A DNA stretch of 64,000 nucleotides, taken from assembly GCF_052114605.1 (NCBI RefSeq), contig NZ_JBFRFB010000001.1:186001-250000 (forward strand), read 5' to 3'. Position 1 is the first letter of the stretch. The number at the start of each line of letters is the position of its first letter. The notes under the pieces are model-generated. The model was not told the DNA's origin and did no database searches. It saw only the letters and a list, made by a program, of their open reading frames with translations. The DNA comes from Microvirga sp052114605 (GTDB lineage: Bacteria > Pseudomonadota > Alphaproteobacteria > Rhizobiales > Beijerinckiaceae). The position numbers and the translations under genes are program-made. Below are positions 1-8,791 of the stretch, piece after piece.

Positions 1-1683
1 CGCCGGAATCTGGAATTGCTGCGACAGGATCGTTGCGACGGTTTCCGCGCGCCGGTCGGAAAGCGTGAGGTTATCCTCGTTCGAACCCACCGCATCCGTA
101 TGACCCTCGACGAGGAAGATCTCGTTCGGATTGCGCGAGATTGCCTGACGTAATCCTTCCGCGATGGCTCCGAGCGAGTTCACCTGATCGCGCGGAAGCT
201 CCCACGAGCCGAAGTCGAAGTTGATCGTGTCCACATCGACGCGCCGCATGCGCTCGCGCAAGGGCTCGCTGCGGCGGACTTCGTCGAGGGTGTAGGCCCG
301 CTCGATACGCTCCACCGGCGGCGCGGTGAAAGCTCTCACGATATCGGCCTCGGAGGCACGCTCGGTCTCAACGATGTACTCTTCACGCGGAATGCGGACG
401 GTTGGCGGTGGCAGGCGAAGAACCTCTTCCTCGACATAGCCGTAACCAGGACGCACGCCGATACCGCTGCGGCGGTTCTCGATCAGCACCACCTCGCGAC
501 CGGCGGGTTCGCGGCGGATACGGCGGATGAGGTTGCCGTCGTCGTCACGCACCGAGACGATTTCCGAACCGTCAGGACGGCGCACGATGGTGACTTGCTC
601 GTTGTTTCCGCGACGCTCCACGCGGACATCATCCGCGCCGTAAATGCGGCGGAAGCGCTCGCTCTCGTCGTGGCGGATGATGACATCATTGCCCTGGCGG
701 ATAATGGTTCGATTGCCGGGCTCCTCGATGATCACGCGATCGCCTTCACGACGTTCCCGGCGCTGGTTGCGCAGATCGTCGATCCGCACACGGGCGGGAT
801 CGAGCGGCTGTGCCGTACCTGGCGCCGCCTGAGGAGCGGTGGGCGCCGCTGCGCCTGGCCGTGTCTGTGGTGCGGCAAGTGCGGGCGGAGTCGGTGCGGG
901 CAGCGTGCCAGGCTGCGTTTGCGGCGCAGCGGGTGCCGGAGGAGCCGGGCGTGACGGGGCCGGGGGCTCAGTGGCGGCAGGCGGTGCCGGCGGGGTGCGC
1001 TGTTGATCGGGTGTTCGCCGGTCGTCCCGGCCCGGTCGACCGGTCTCTGCAGGACGCGGCGCGCCCGGCGAGGGGCGCTGTTCCTGCGTTGCTGCTGGAG
1101 GCGCCGTCGGACTAGGGGCAGGCCCCGCCGGGCGAGCCGGTGTGTCCGGCGTCTGCTGCGGACGTGGACGCTCGGCAGGAGGACGCTCACGGGGAGCCTG
1201 CTCACGCTCCTGAGTGGAGGGACGCTGAGGCCGGGCAGGAGAATCCGCCGGCGGCTGCGCCCGTTCAGTGGGTGCGGGGCTCGGCTTGGACGGAGCTTCG
1301 GACGGGGCTTCAGGCGTCGCCGGCCGCTCGGCCGGCGGCCTCTGCTCCCGACTGGGGCGTGGCGCGGCCGAGCCATCCTCGGGGCTGGTGGCGCGAGGAG
1401 CCCGGGGAGCTTCGCGGGCACCGTCCTGTCCGCCGCCCCCGCGCTGACCACGTGGGCCGCCTTCCTCATTCGCGCCAGGGCGTCCCTGCCTGCGCTGGGG
1501 GCGTGAATCGTCATCGCCACCTTGGCCAGGGCGGGCGCGAGGCGGCAGCTGGCCCGGCTCCGCGGGCTCTGCCTGGGCGACCGGAATGGAATTGGAGGCC
1601 TGTGTCGGAAGCGGGGAGGCATTCGCCGTCAGCAGCATGAGAGGAAGTGCGGTACTGGCAAGGAACAGGTTGGAAATCTTCAT
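1..1683 (-). CDS. OmpA-family outer-membrane/peptidoglycan-associated protein, C-terminus beyond window
   Basis: The gene is open from its ATG at 1683 down to base 1 (561 codons visible) and continues off the window. The N-terminus is a signal peptide (MKISNLFLASTALPLMLLTA). It is followed by a long low-complexity stretch, roughly residues 35-310, rich in Pro, Arg, Gly, Gln and Ala. A middle region contains ENRRSGIGVRPGYGYVEEEV. The C-terminal part is an OmpA-type domain with DTINFDFGSWELP and, near residue 521, IFLVEGHTDAVGSNEDNL followed by LSDRRAETV, the usual peptidoglycan-binding signature. Such proteins tether the outer membrane to peptidoglycan. The disordered linker could span the periplasm, which is inference. 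Several long out-of-frame ORFs here come from the biased composition. The exact role is unknown, but the family call is firm. Confidence 0.88.
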   Translation of the reverse strand, partial: MKISNLFLASTALPLMLLTANASPLPTQASNSIPVAQAEPAEPGQLPPRARPGQGGDDDSRPQRRQGRPGANEEGGPRGQRGGGGQDGAREAPRAPRATSPEDGSAAPRPSREQRPPAERPATPEAPSEAPSKPSPAPTERAQPPADSPARPQRPSTQEREQAPRERPPAERPRPQQTPDTPARPAGPAPSPTAPPAATQEQRPSPGAPRPAETGRPGRDDRRTPDQQRTPPAPPAATEPPAPSRPAPPAPAAPQTQPGTLPAPTPPALAAPQTRPGAAAPTAPQAAPGTAQPLDPARVRIDDLRNQRRERREGDRVIIEEPGNRTIIRQGNDVIIRHDESERFRRIYGADDVRVERRGNNEQVTIVRRPDGSEIVSVRDDDGNLIRRIRREPAGREVVLIENRRSGIGVRPGYGYVEEEVLRLPPPTVRIPREEYIVETERASEADIVRAFTAPPVERIERAYTLDEVRRSEPLRERMRRVDVDTINFDFGSWELPRDQVNSLGAIAEGLRQAISRNPNEIFLVEGHTDAVGSNEDNLTLSDRRAETVATILSQQFQIPA

Positions 1684-1722
1684 GATCCTCAATTTCACTC
1701 GTGGAAGAATAAGATGTTCGTG

Positions 1723-1747
1723 AATGCCAAGGTGTCCCGATGGTTCC
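1723..1747 (-). promoter_or_regulatory. Near-consensus EcfG-type promoter upstream of the OmpA-family gene
   Basis: On the minus strand GGAAC (1743-1747) is followed after 16 bases by CATT (1723-1726). The general-stress consensus is GGAAC-N16/17-CGTT, so there is one mismatch in the -10 element. The start codon at 1683 lies about 40 bases downstream, a suitable distance. It is weaker than the two perfect matches elsewhere in the window. Confidence 0.3.
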
Positions 1748-1882
1748 AATTTTCGGGAAATTCGATGTTGGACGGTTCTTTAAGAAATTTGCCTGATGCT
1801 CTTGGAAAATATGGAAAAATGCCGTTCAAATGCTTACATTCCGGGAGCATTCGAAAACCGCCCGTGAGAGCATTCTCAGCAC

Positions 1883-2623
1883 ATGCAATGGACCGATGAA
1901 GGCGTCGTTCTCGGCGTCCGTAAACATGGCGAAACGAGCGTCATCCTCGAGTTGATGACGCGCGAGCATGGCCGCCATTCGGGGCTTGTCCATGGTGGGC
2001 GCTCCAAGACTCTCCAGCCGGTCCTACAGCCTGGGAATACCGTGCAGGCGACATGGCGGGCGCGGCTCGACGAGCACCTTGGAGCATTCCAGGTGGAGGG
2101 CACGACTTCACGGGCCGCGCGCCTCATGAACTCGTCCATGGCGCTCTATGGCCTTGCCGCCCTGGCCCATCTGTTGCGCTACGTGCCTGAGCGAGACCCG
2201 CATTTCGCCCTCTACGAAACCCTGACGGTTCTGGTGGATCATTTGGACGATCCTGATCTGGCGCCCGCGCTTTTCGTACGCTTCGAGCTTGCCATGCTTG
2301 CCGAGCTTGGCTTCGGGCTGGACCTGTCCTCCTGCGCCGCCACGGGCACCGAGCGGGACCTCACCTACGTCTCGCCAAAAAGCGGGCGGGCGGTGAGTGC
2401 GGATGCCGGAGAGCCTTACAAGGACCGTCTTCTCAGGCTTCCGGGTTTCCTGATCGGCCAGTCCCGGTCCAACCGGCCCGGAGACGAGGAGATCAGGGCC
2501 GGATTTGCGCTCACCGATTTCTTCCTGCATCAGAACGTGTTCGATCCCCAGGGGCAGAGGGCTCCAGAGGAGCGGGCGCGTTTCGTCGCACTTGCGACTG
2601 CTGGAGAGGCAAGAGGCTGGTAG
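1883..2623 (+). CDS. recO: DNA repair protein RecO
   Basis: RecO works with RecF and RecR to load RecA onto SSB-coated single-stranded DNA in gap repair. The 246-residue product has the usual RecO length and the alphaproteobacterial start MQWTDEGVVLGVRKHGET. The N-terminal OB-fold spans about residues 1-80, with GLVHGGRSKTLQPVLQPGN, and a helical C-terminal domain follows. No strong Shine-Dalgarno sequence precedes the ATG, but the N-terminus matches the family exactly, so the start is kept. It is transcribed divergently from the OmpA-family gene and sits upstream of parC in the same direction, separated by 137 bases holding a strong inverted repeat. Confidence 0.96.
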   Translation: MQWTDEGVVLGVRKHGETSVILELMTREHGRHSGLVHGGRSKTLQPVLQPGNTVQATWRARLDEHLGAFQVEGTTSRAARLMNSSMALYGLAALAHLLRYVPERDPHFALYETLTVLVDHLDDPDLAPALFVRFELAMLAELGFGLDLSSCAATGTERDLTYVSPKSGRAVSADAGEPYKDRLLRLPGFLIGQSRSNRPGDEEIRAGFALTDFFLHQNVFDPQGQRAPEERARFVALATAGEARGW

Positions 2624-2624
2624 G

Positions 2625-2671
2625 TTTTGGCTTTTAAGGATGGCGCCGGGTACCCGGCGAAACAGCCAAAA
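2625..2671. repeat. Nested inverted repeat between recO and parC
   Basis: An outer arm TTTTGGCT (2625-2632) pairs with AGCCAAAA (2664-2671). Inside lies the perfect 16-base palindrome CGCCGGGTACCCGGCG (2644-2659). There is no T-run after the structure on either strand, so it is not a canonical intrinsic terminator. It could be a recO mRNA 3' end or a processing site. Confidence 0.55.
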
Positions 2672-2760
2672 ACAATAACTAACAACAAACATCCTAATGT
2701 TTCTGTTATGTTCTCATTTCAGGTGATAAAGAAGCGATTCGCAGTTGAGGATTTCAATTC

Positions 2761-5007
2761 ATGGGTAAGCCGGTCAATCCACCGTCTGGCGGCGAGATCG
2801 AGAACATCAATCTCAAGGATGCGTTGGAAGAGCGCTATCTCGCATACGCTCTCTCCACCATCATGCACCGTGCGCTGCCGGACGCGCGAGACGGGTTGAA
2901 GCCCGTCCACCGCCGCATCCTGCATGCTATGCGGCTCTTGAAGCTCGACCCCAAATCCGCACCGAAGAAATGCGCCCGCATCGTCGGCGACGTGATGGGT
3001 CAGTACCACCCGCACGGCGACCAATCGATCTATGACGCGCTCGTGCGCATGGCGCAGGATTTCGCCCAGCGCTATCCGCTGGCGGACGGGCAGGGCAATT
3101 TCGGCAATATCGACGGCGATAACGCCGCCGCCATGCGCTACACCGAGGCGAAGCTGACGGAAGTGGCGCGGCTTCTTCTGGAAGGCATCGACGAGGATTC
3201 CGTCGATTTCCGCGAGACCTACGATCAGGCCAACGAAGAGCCGGTGGTTCTGCCCGCCGCCTTCCCGAACCTGCTCGCCAACGGTTCCCAGGGCATCGCG
3301 GTTGGTATGGCGACCTCGATCCCGCCGCACAATGCGGCGGAGCTGTGCGATGCGGCTTTGCATCTCATCACGAAGCCCAGTGCGACGACCGAACAGCTGA
3401 TGCAATATGTGCAGGGTCCGGATCTTCCGACCGGCGGCATCATCGTCGATACGCCGGCCTCGATGATCGAGACCTACAACACGGGCCGCGGCTCGTTCCG
3501 CGTGCGTGCGCGCTGGAACAAGGAAGAACTGGGACGCGGAAACTGGCAGATCGTCGTCACTGAGATTCCGTATTCCGTGCCGAAGTCCCGCCTGATCGAA
3601 AAGATCGCGGAGCTTCTGCAGGAAAAGAAACTGCCGCTGCTCGCCGACGTGCGCGATGAATCGGCGGAAGATATCCGCGTGGTTCTGGAGCCGCGCGCGA
3701 AAACCGTCGATCCGATCATCCTTATGGAATCGCTGTTCAAGCTTACCGAGCTTGAAAGCCGCATCCCCATGAACGTGAACGTGCTCGCCGGCGGCAAGGT
3801 GCCGAAGGTGCTGAGCCTTGGCGAGTGCCTGCGCGAATGGATCGATCATCGCCGCGAGGTGCTGATCCGCCGCTCTAAGTTCCGTCTGGCCGCCATCGAC
3901 CGGCGCTTGGAAATCCTGGGTGGCCTGCTCATCGTCTATCTCGACCTCGACCGGGTGATCAAAATCATCCGCGAAGAGGATGAGCCGAAGCAGGAGCTGA
4001 TGCGCTTCTTCCAGCTCACTGAGGTCCAGGCCAACGCCATCCTCGACACGCGCCTGCGCTCGCTTCGCAAGCTCGAGGAAATGGAGCTGAAGCGCGAGCA
4101 GAAGACCCTACAGGACGAGAAGGCCAAGATCGAAGAGCTTCTCGATTCCGAGAAGATCCAGTGGAAGGCCGTCGCCGCCGACATCAAGGAGGTGCGCAAG
4201 ACCTTCGGACCGGATACGGCCCTGGGCAAGCGTCGCACCACCTTCGCCGAAGCGCCGGACACCTCCGACATCGACTTCGCGGAGGCCATGATCGAGCGCG
4301 AGCCGATCACGGTCATCGTCTCCGAGAGAGGCTGGATCCGCGCCATGAAGGGGCATCAGGAGGATATCTCCTCGGTGCAATTCAAGGGCGACGACAAGCT
4401 CAAGACCTCGTTCTTCGCCGAGACGACCTCCAAGATCATCGTGGCGGCGAACAATGGCCGCTTCTTCACGCTCGACGCGTCGAAACTCCCGGGCGGTCGC
4501 GGCTTCGGCGATCCGATCCGCCTGATGGTCGATCTTGAGGAGGGCGCCGATTTCATCTCCGCCTTCCCGTACAAAGCGGGCACGAAGCTGCTCGTGGTAG
4601 GCACCGATGGGCGAGGCTTCATCGTGCCTGCCGACGAGACCGTCGCGAACACCCGCAAGGGCAAGCAGATTCTGAATCTCGACGCGCCCTCGTTGATGGT
4701 CGTCTGCGCCGATGCCGAAGGCGATCACGTCGCCATCATCGGGGAGAACCGCAAACTCCTGATCTTCCCCGCGAAGCAGGTGCCGAAGATGACCCGAGGC
4801 AAGGGCGTGCGCCTCCAGCGCTACAAGGACGGTGGTATCTCCGATGCCAAGGTCTTCAAGCTGAAGGAAGGCCTGACTTGGAAGGACACGGCTGGCCGCA
4901 CCTGGACCGTCGCGAAGGAAGACCTGCGTGACTGGATGGGCGACCGTACCGAAGCAGGCCGCCTGCCGCCGAAGGGCTTCCCGAAGTCCAACAAGTTCGG
5001 CGAGTAA
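2761..5007 (+). CDS. parC: DNA topoisomerase IV subunit A (ParC)
   Basis: ParC is the DNA-breaking subunit of topoisomerase IV, which decatenates daughter chromosomes in complex with ParE. At 748 residues it has the usual alphaproteobacterial ParC length. The breakage-reunion domain occupies about residues 15-470, with DARDGLKPVHRRIL and the catalytic tyrosine at about Tyr127 in AAMRYTEAKLT. A C-terminal beta-pinwheel with ParC-like repeats follows. A GAGGAT ribosome-binding site precedes the ATG. In the quinolone-determining region HPHGDQSIYDAL, the position equivalent to E. coli ParC Ser80 is Gln88, while the acidic residue (Asp92) is kept. ParC is preferred to GyrA because of the length and the topoisomerase IV-type C-terminus. 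No parE lies in the window. Confidence 0.96.
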   Translation: MGKPVNPPSGGEIENINLKDALEERYLAYALSTIMHRALPDARDGLKPVHRRILHAMRLLKLDPKSAPKKCARIVGDVMGQYHPHGDQSIYDALVRMAQDFAQRYPLADGQGNFGNIDGDNAAAMRYTEAKLTEVARLLLEGIDEDSVDFRETYDQANEEPVVLPAAFPNLLANGSQGIAVGMATSIPPHNAAELCDAALHLITKPSATTEQLMQYVQGPDLPTGGIIVDTPASMIETYNTGRGSFRVRARWNKEELGRGNWQIVVTEIPYSVPKSRLIEKIAELLQEKKLPLLADVRDESAEDIRVVLEPRAKTVDPIILMESLFKLTELESRIPMNVNVLAGGKVPKVLSLGECLREWIDHRREVLIRRSKFRLAAIDRRLEILGGLLIVYLDLDRVIKIIREEDEPKQELMRFFQLTEVQANAILDTRLRSLRKLEEMELKREQKTLQDEKAKIEELLDSEKIQWKAVAADIKEVRKTFGPDTALGKRRTTFAEAPDTSDIDFAEAMIEREPITVIVSERGWIRAMKGHQEDISSVQFKGDDKLKTSFFAETTSKIIVAANNGRFFTLDASKLPGGRGFGDPIRLMVDLEEGADFISAFPYKAGTKLLVVGTDGRGFIVPADETVANTRKGKQILNLDAPSLMVVCADAEGDHVAIIGENRKLLIFPAKQVPKMTRGKGVRLQRYKDGGISDAKVFKLKEGLTWKDTAGRTWTVAKEDLRDWMGDRTEAGRLPPKGFPKSNKFGE

Positions 5008-5333
5008 TCAGCAATAAGCAGTCATCCCGGACGGCGTAAGCCGATCCGGGATCGGGTGCCGGATGGAGCTACCCCTCTGTCATTCCGGGGCGAGCGATAG
5101 CGAGAGCCCGGAACCCATACCCACTGCAGTTACAGAACGAAACGAGCGGGTTCCGTTGCGCTCTTTCTGGCAGCGTTGTGATTATGGGTTTCCACGCCTA
5201 CGGCGCGGCCCCGGATGACAGCTCTCTTTTCTGATAAAGATCCCAGATCGGCGCTGCATTTTGTTCGGGATGACACCTTTTAAGGGATTTGTTCCGTTCT
5301 ACCCGTTGCTCCGAGTGGGCCTGTCAGCAGACG
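5008..5333. repeat. Intergenic region with dispersed palindromic repeat fragments
   Basis: No gene is seen in these 326 bases. They carry several short imperfect inverted repeats of the kind GTCATCCCGGACGGCG, GATCCGGGAT, GTCATTCCGGGGCGAGCG and GGCCCCGGATGACA, with arms built on CCCGG/CCGGG and ATGAC/GTCAT. This composition is typical of the small palindromic elements scattered between genes in Hyphomicrobiales. Related but different units lie at 6916-7026, 11340-11569 and 30330-30419. Both flanking genes (parC and the glutathione transferase) end here. Confidence 0.6.
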
Positions 5334-5948
5334 CTAATCAAGCGGCGTCGAGATGAATTCGGGCAACGCCTCGGCGCGCTCCGATAAGGCGGTAAGAGCA
5401 GGATAATTCTCTGCGGATAAAAAACCTTTCAGCACATATTGCGTGAAACGCCATGCGACGGCCGTCGTGATGTCGGCTTGCGAGAAGCGGCTGCCGAAAA
5501 TCCATTCCTGCGTGGAGTCGATCTCGTTCTCCAGAAGATCATAGGCTGTGCGGAGCTGGCCTTCGATCCGGTCGAGCCAGGGCTGGTGCTTCTTGTCGGC
5601 AGGTCGCTGGACGTCCTCGTAATGAGCGTGAACGGTCTTCTCGGCAGCGACCAGGGCGAGGCCGATGATGCGCTGGTGTCGAGCATAGTCTCTGTCGTTC
5701 CCGGGCGTGAAGAGACGTTCGGGCGGCGCCAGACGCTCGATATATTCAAGGATCAGCTGTGAATCCATCAGCACGGTGCCGTCATTGAGCACGAGGCTCG
5801 GCGCCTTCACTACCGGATTGATCGCGGCGAACGTGTCGTAATGGCGGAAAACCGAGACGGCCTCATGCTTGAACGGCAGGTCCATGACCTTCATCGAAAT
5901 CGCGACGCGTCGCACGAAGGGTGAATCGGGCATGCCGATGAGGCGCAT
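5334..5948 (-). CDS. Glutathione S-transferase family protein
   Basis: This 204-residue protein has the two-domain glutathione transferase layout. The N-terminal thioredoxin-like domain (about residues 1-78) contains SPFVRRVAI at the position of the catalytic Ser/Cys, then NPVVKAPSLVLNDGTVLMDS, the cis-proline and glutathione-binding DS motif. The all-helical C-terminal domain has the conserved FSQADITTAVAW. Such enzymes conjugate or reduce electrophiles with glutathione in the cytosol; the substrate cannot be told from sequence. It converges with parC across a repeat-filled gap and lies downstream of bpt with about 110 bases between them. Confidence 0.92.
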   Translation of the reverse strand: MRLIGMPDSPFVRRVAISMKVMDLPFKHEAVSVFRHYDTFAAINPVVKAPSLVLNDGTVLMDSQLILEYIERLAPPERLFTPGNDRDYARHQRIIGLALVAAEKTVHAHYEDVQRPADKKHQPWLDRIEGQLRTAYDLLENEIDSTQEWIFGSRFSQADITTAVAWRFTQYVLKGFLSAENYPALTALSERAEALPEFISTPLD

Positions 5949-6057
5949 ATGCTTTGCTCCTTGTCCTGAGCGCTGCCGAGTCGCGGCAGGTTACGAGTGG
6001 AGATTGGCATAGGACGAAATTGAAGAACACAGCTCGTATGGACGATACGCGGCTGCC

Positions 6058-6804
6058 TTATTCGAAACGCACCCAGCCGGTCGGTGCCAACCGCTCCTGC
6101 GGCGTGAAACGGGCCTTGTAGCCCATCTTCTTCGAGCCCTCGACCCAATAGCCGAGATAGAGATAGGGCAGGCCCATCGCCCTTGCGCGGCGGATGTGGT
6201 CGAGGATCATGAAGGTGCCGAGGCTGCGGTCCTGGTGCTCGGGATCGTAGAAGGAATAGACCATCGAGAGGCCGTCGCTCATCACGTCGGTGAGGCTGAC
6301 AGCAATCAGATCACCTTCGCCTTTGCCTGTGATCCCGCTGTCGATCCCGCGGCGGCGATACTCGATCATCAGGGTGTCCACGTGGCTGTCTTCGACCATC
6401 ATGGAATAGTCGAGCACGGTCATGTCGGCCATGCCGCCATCCGCATGCCGGGAATCCACATAGCGGCGGAAGAGCGAGTATTGATCGGAGGTTGGACGGT
6501 TGGGAATGTCGCTGCCGATGAGATCGGCATTGTTCTTCAAGACCCGACGCAGATTGCCCGAGGGCTCGAACTCGTTCACGAGAACACGCACGGAGACGCA
6601 GGCGCGGCAGGTATCGCAGGCGGGCCGATAGGCGATGGTCTGCGAGCGGCGGAAGCCGCCCTGGGTCAGGATCTCGTTCAACTCCCGGCCCCTTCGTCCC
6701 ACGATATGCGTGAAGACTTTTCGCTCCTCCTTGCCCGGCAGGTACGGGCAGGCGGACGGCGAGGTCAGGTAGAATTGCGGTGCGTCGCGGGAGTGACTCG
6801 TCAA
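6058..6804 (-). CDS. bpt: Aspartate/glutamate leucyltransferase (Bpt), N-degron pathway
   Basis: Bpt transfers leucine from Leu-tRNA to proteins beginning with Asp or Glu, marking them for ClpS/ClpAP degradation. The 248-residue protein shows the ATE/Bpt signatures: N-terminal FYLTSPSACPYLPGKEERKVF, the cysteine cluster PACDTCRACVSVRV, and C-terminal YSFYDPEHQDRSLGTFMILD with YLYLGYWVEGSKKMGYKARF. Bacterial members with the CPYLPG motif act as leucyltransferases rather than arginyltransferases, which decides the name. Its neighbours are the glutathione transferase downstream and the RDD gene upstream, all on the minus strand. Confidence 0.93.
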   Translation of the reverse strand: MTSHSRDAPQFYLTSPSACPYLPGKEERKVFTHIVGRRGRELNEILTQGGFRRSQTIAYRPACDTCRACVSVRVLVNEFEPSGNLRRVLKNNADLIGSDIPNRPTSDQYSLFRRYVDSRHADGGMADMTVLDYSMMVEDSHVDTLMIEYRRRGIDSGITGKGEGDLIAVSLTDVMSDGLSMVYSFYDPEHQDRSLGTFMILDHIRRARAMGLPYLYLGYWVEGSKKMGYKARFTPQERLAPTGWVRFE

Positions 6805-6915
6805 GCCGGCAAGCCCTGTGGAGAAACCTTGAGCACTGAATCAACGCTCAAGGATAACATTGGTGCCCGCCGCGTCCAGAGCAAGTGACAGGACATCGCG
6901 TCTTTGTGCTTTACA

Positions 6916-7026
6916 GCATCGGACCAAAAAGTGGATCTGCACTTTTTGGATCAATCCGATGCCTTTTCTCTGAGTCAGAGCATCGTTTTCACGCAAAGCC
7001 GGGGCCACTTTTGCGCACGATGCTCT
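6916..7026. repeat. Two adjacent palindromic repeat units
   Basis: Unit one (6916-6962) starts GCATCGGACCAAAAAGTG and ends with the inverse arm CAATCCGATGC, with AAAAAGTG and CACTTTTT as inner arms. Unit two (6977-7026) runs from AGAGCATCG to CGATGCTCT around an AGCCGGGGCCAC core. Both would form long hairpins on either strand. The second overlaps the stop codon of the RDD gene by two bases. Units of this kind are widespread between genes in Methylobacteriaceae and relatives. Confidence 0.6.
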
Positions 7027-7507
7027 AGGCCCGCACGATCATCATGCCGGTCAAAAGATCGCGGATAAAACGCCTATCGTCCCGCACGAAGCCGACGACC
7101 ACATCGCAGGCCCAGAGTAGGAAGGTCGAGATCGCCACATAGAAGAAGAGCGCATGGACCGCAGCCGAGAGCATCGAGGCGCCGCGGCCCGTCTGCGGAT
7201 CGATGACCTTGAGGCCCATGGTCCGCATGCCGACGGTCGCCTGCGAGGCGCCGCCGATGGTCACCGCGTTGTAGACGATGAAGACCAGGGCGGTGAGGGG
7301 GAGGAAAGCGAATAGACCCCAGCCCAAGCCGAAAGTGACGAAGCCCAGAAGAAGAATCCCGATGCAAACTAGCGACACCCACAGGGCGATGACGAGGAGG
7401 TCGATGAGATAGGCCCAGAAGCGCCGTGCGATGACACCTTCCGTGGCGCGGGTATCCAGGGGATACGGGCGGTATCCCATGGTGGGCGGGTAGGGCTGGT
7501 TGACCAT
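7025..7507 (-). CDS. RDD family membrane protein
   Basis: The 160-residue RDD-domain protein begins at MVNQPYPPTMGYRPYP, chosen because a GAGGA site precedes this ATG and an upstream extension would overlap ilvA. It carries ARRFWAYLIDLLVIALWVSL (the Arg and Asp typical of RDD proteins), a second hydrophobic segment around FGLGWGLFAFLPLTALVFIV, the motif QATVGMRTMGLKVIDPQTG, and a final membrane segment. The function of RDD proteins is mostly unknown, though some have been linked to ion transport. It is the last gene of the hemB - permease - ilvA - RDD run, 10 bases after ilvA. Confidence 0.9.
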   Translation of the reverse strand: MVNQPYPPTMGYRPYPLDTRATEGVIARRFWAYLIDLLVIALWVSLVCIGILLLGFVTFGLGWGLFAFLPLTALVFIVYNAVTIGGASQATVGMRTMGLKVIDPQTGRGASMLSAAVHALFFYVAISTFLLWACDVVVGFVRDDRRFIRDLLTGMMIVRA

Positions 7508-7517
7508 CGTTTCATCC

Positions 7518-8783
7518 TCAATAGGCGGCTTCGGACAGGCCTCGGGAATCGACCCGCTTAGGCTCGAGTCCTTCCGCCGCCAGGGCCTCGAACACCTCCA
7601 ATGTATGTTGTCTGTCGCGAGTTTCGATAGTGATGTCGATGGAAACGCCCTTGGCGGGCACATCGAGGTAGAGCCGCCCGTGGGAAACCTCCAGAATATT
7701 GGCGCCCAAGGCTCCGAGCAGGGTCGCTACGCGGCCGAGCAGGCCAGGCCTGTCATTGGAGGTGATGCGGAAGGAGGCGATGCGGTCGTCCCGTTCCAGC
7801 TCTCGCACCATGACCGAGGCCAGGATGCGGGCGTCGATATTGCCGCCGCACAGCACAAGGCCCACGCGCTTGCCCTCGAAGCGCTCGGGCTGCGCGAGCA
7901 TGGCGGCGAGACCTGCCGCGCCGGCGCCTTCCGCCATGGTGCGCTGGAGGGTGGCATAGGCGTTCACGGCGCGCTCGATCAGAGGCTCGTCCACGGCAAT
8001 GATCTCGGACACCAGATCGCGCACGATAGGCAGCGGCAGCTGCCCCACCGTCTTTACGGCGATACCCTCGGCCAAAGTCGCGCCGCCGATGGGCTGGTTC
8101 TCGCCCCGGATCGCATTGCGGAACGACGGGTAGAGGGCAGCCTCCACGCCGATGATCTCGATGGAGGGCTTGATCGCCTTGGCGGCAATCGTGATGCCGG
8201 AGATCAGCCCGCCGCCGCCGATGGGAACGACGATCTGGTCGAGATCTGGCGCATCGGCCAGCATTTCAAGCGCGATAGTGCCCTGACCCGCCATGACCTT
8301 GGGGTCGTCATAAGGATGAACGAAGACGAGCCCTTCTGCGGAGGCGATCTCATTGGCCTTCGCGGCGGATTCGTAGAGAGTTTCGCCGAACAGGATCACC
8401 TTCGCGCCATAGGATCGGGTGTTCTCTGCCTTCACCAGAGGGGCGCTTTCCGGCATGATGATGGTGGCCGGAATGCCGAGGCGGCGGGCGTGATAGGCGA
8501 CGGCCTGAGCATGATTTCCGGCGGACATGGCGATCACGCCGCGCTTGCGCTCCTCATCGGTCAGGCTCTCCAGCTTCGTCACCGCGCCGCGCTCCTTGAA
8601 GGAGCCTGTGGGCTGCATATTCTCGTGCTTCACGCAGACAGTCGCGCCGGTGAGCTGGGACAGGCGGGGCGCGGGGACCAGCGGCGTGCGCAGAACCTGC
8701 CCCTGAATCACGGTGGCGGCACGCTCCACGTCCTCTACGGTGATGGCGTAATTGGCCAAGGTCTTCCTCCGGTCGTCGTTCAT
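7518..8783 (-). CDS. ilvA: Threonine ammonia-lyase with C-terminal ACT domain
   Basis: The enzyme deaminates threonine to 2-oxobutanoate with pyridoxal phosphate, the first step towards isoleucine. The 421-residue protein has the PLP lysine at about Lys63 in PTGSFKERGA, the substrate loop SAGNHAQAVAYHA, the phosphate-binding glycine loop VPIGGGGLISGI and a late LCGGNIDARIL. One ACT domain follows (about residues 335-415), in place of the two ACT-like repeats of E. coli IlvA. That layout is shared by many bacterial enzymes that may be isoleucine-sensitive or catabolic. It starts 8 bases after the LivH-like permease gene, so the two are probably co-transcribed. Confidence 0.93.
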   Translation of the reverse strand: MNDDRRKTLANYAITVEDVERAATVIQGQVLRTPLVPAPRLSQLTGATVCVKHENMQPTGSFKERGAVTKLESLTDEERKRGVIAMSAGNHAQAVAYHARRLGIPATIIMPESAPLVKAENTRSYGAKVILFGETLYESAAKANEIASAEGLVFVHPYDDPKVMAGQGTIALEMLADAPDLDQIVVPIGGGGLISGITIAAKAIKPSIEIIGVEAALYPSFRNAIRGENQPIGGATLAEGIAVKTVGQLPLPIVRDLVSEIIAVDEPLIERAVNAYATLQRTMAEGAGAAGLAAMLAQPERFEGKRVGLVLCGGNIDARILASVMVRELERDDRIASFRITSNDRPGLLGRVATLLGALGANILEVSHGRLYLDVPAKGVSIDITIETRDRQHTLEVFEALAAEGLEPKRVDSRGLSEAAY

Positions 8784-8791
8784 TATAGCCC

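Noticed and set aside
732..1622. 296-codon minus-strand ORF very rich in Arg and Pro
   Set aside because: It is an out-of-frame reading of the OmpA-family gene, whose own frame has a signal peptide and an OmpA domain.
2719..3849. 376-codon ORF antisense to parC
   Set aside because: High-GC antisense frames stay open by codon bias. The product has no recognisable features and lies wholly over a conserved gene.
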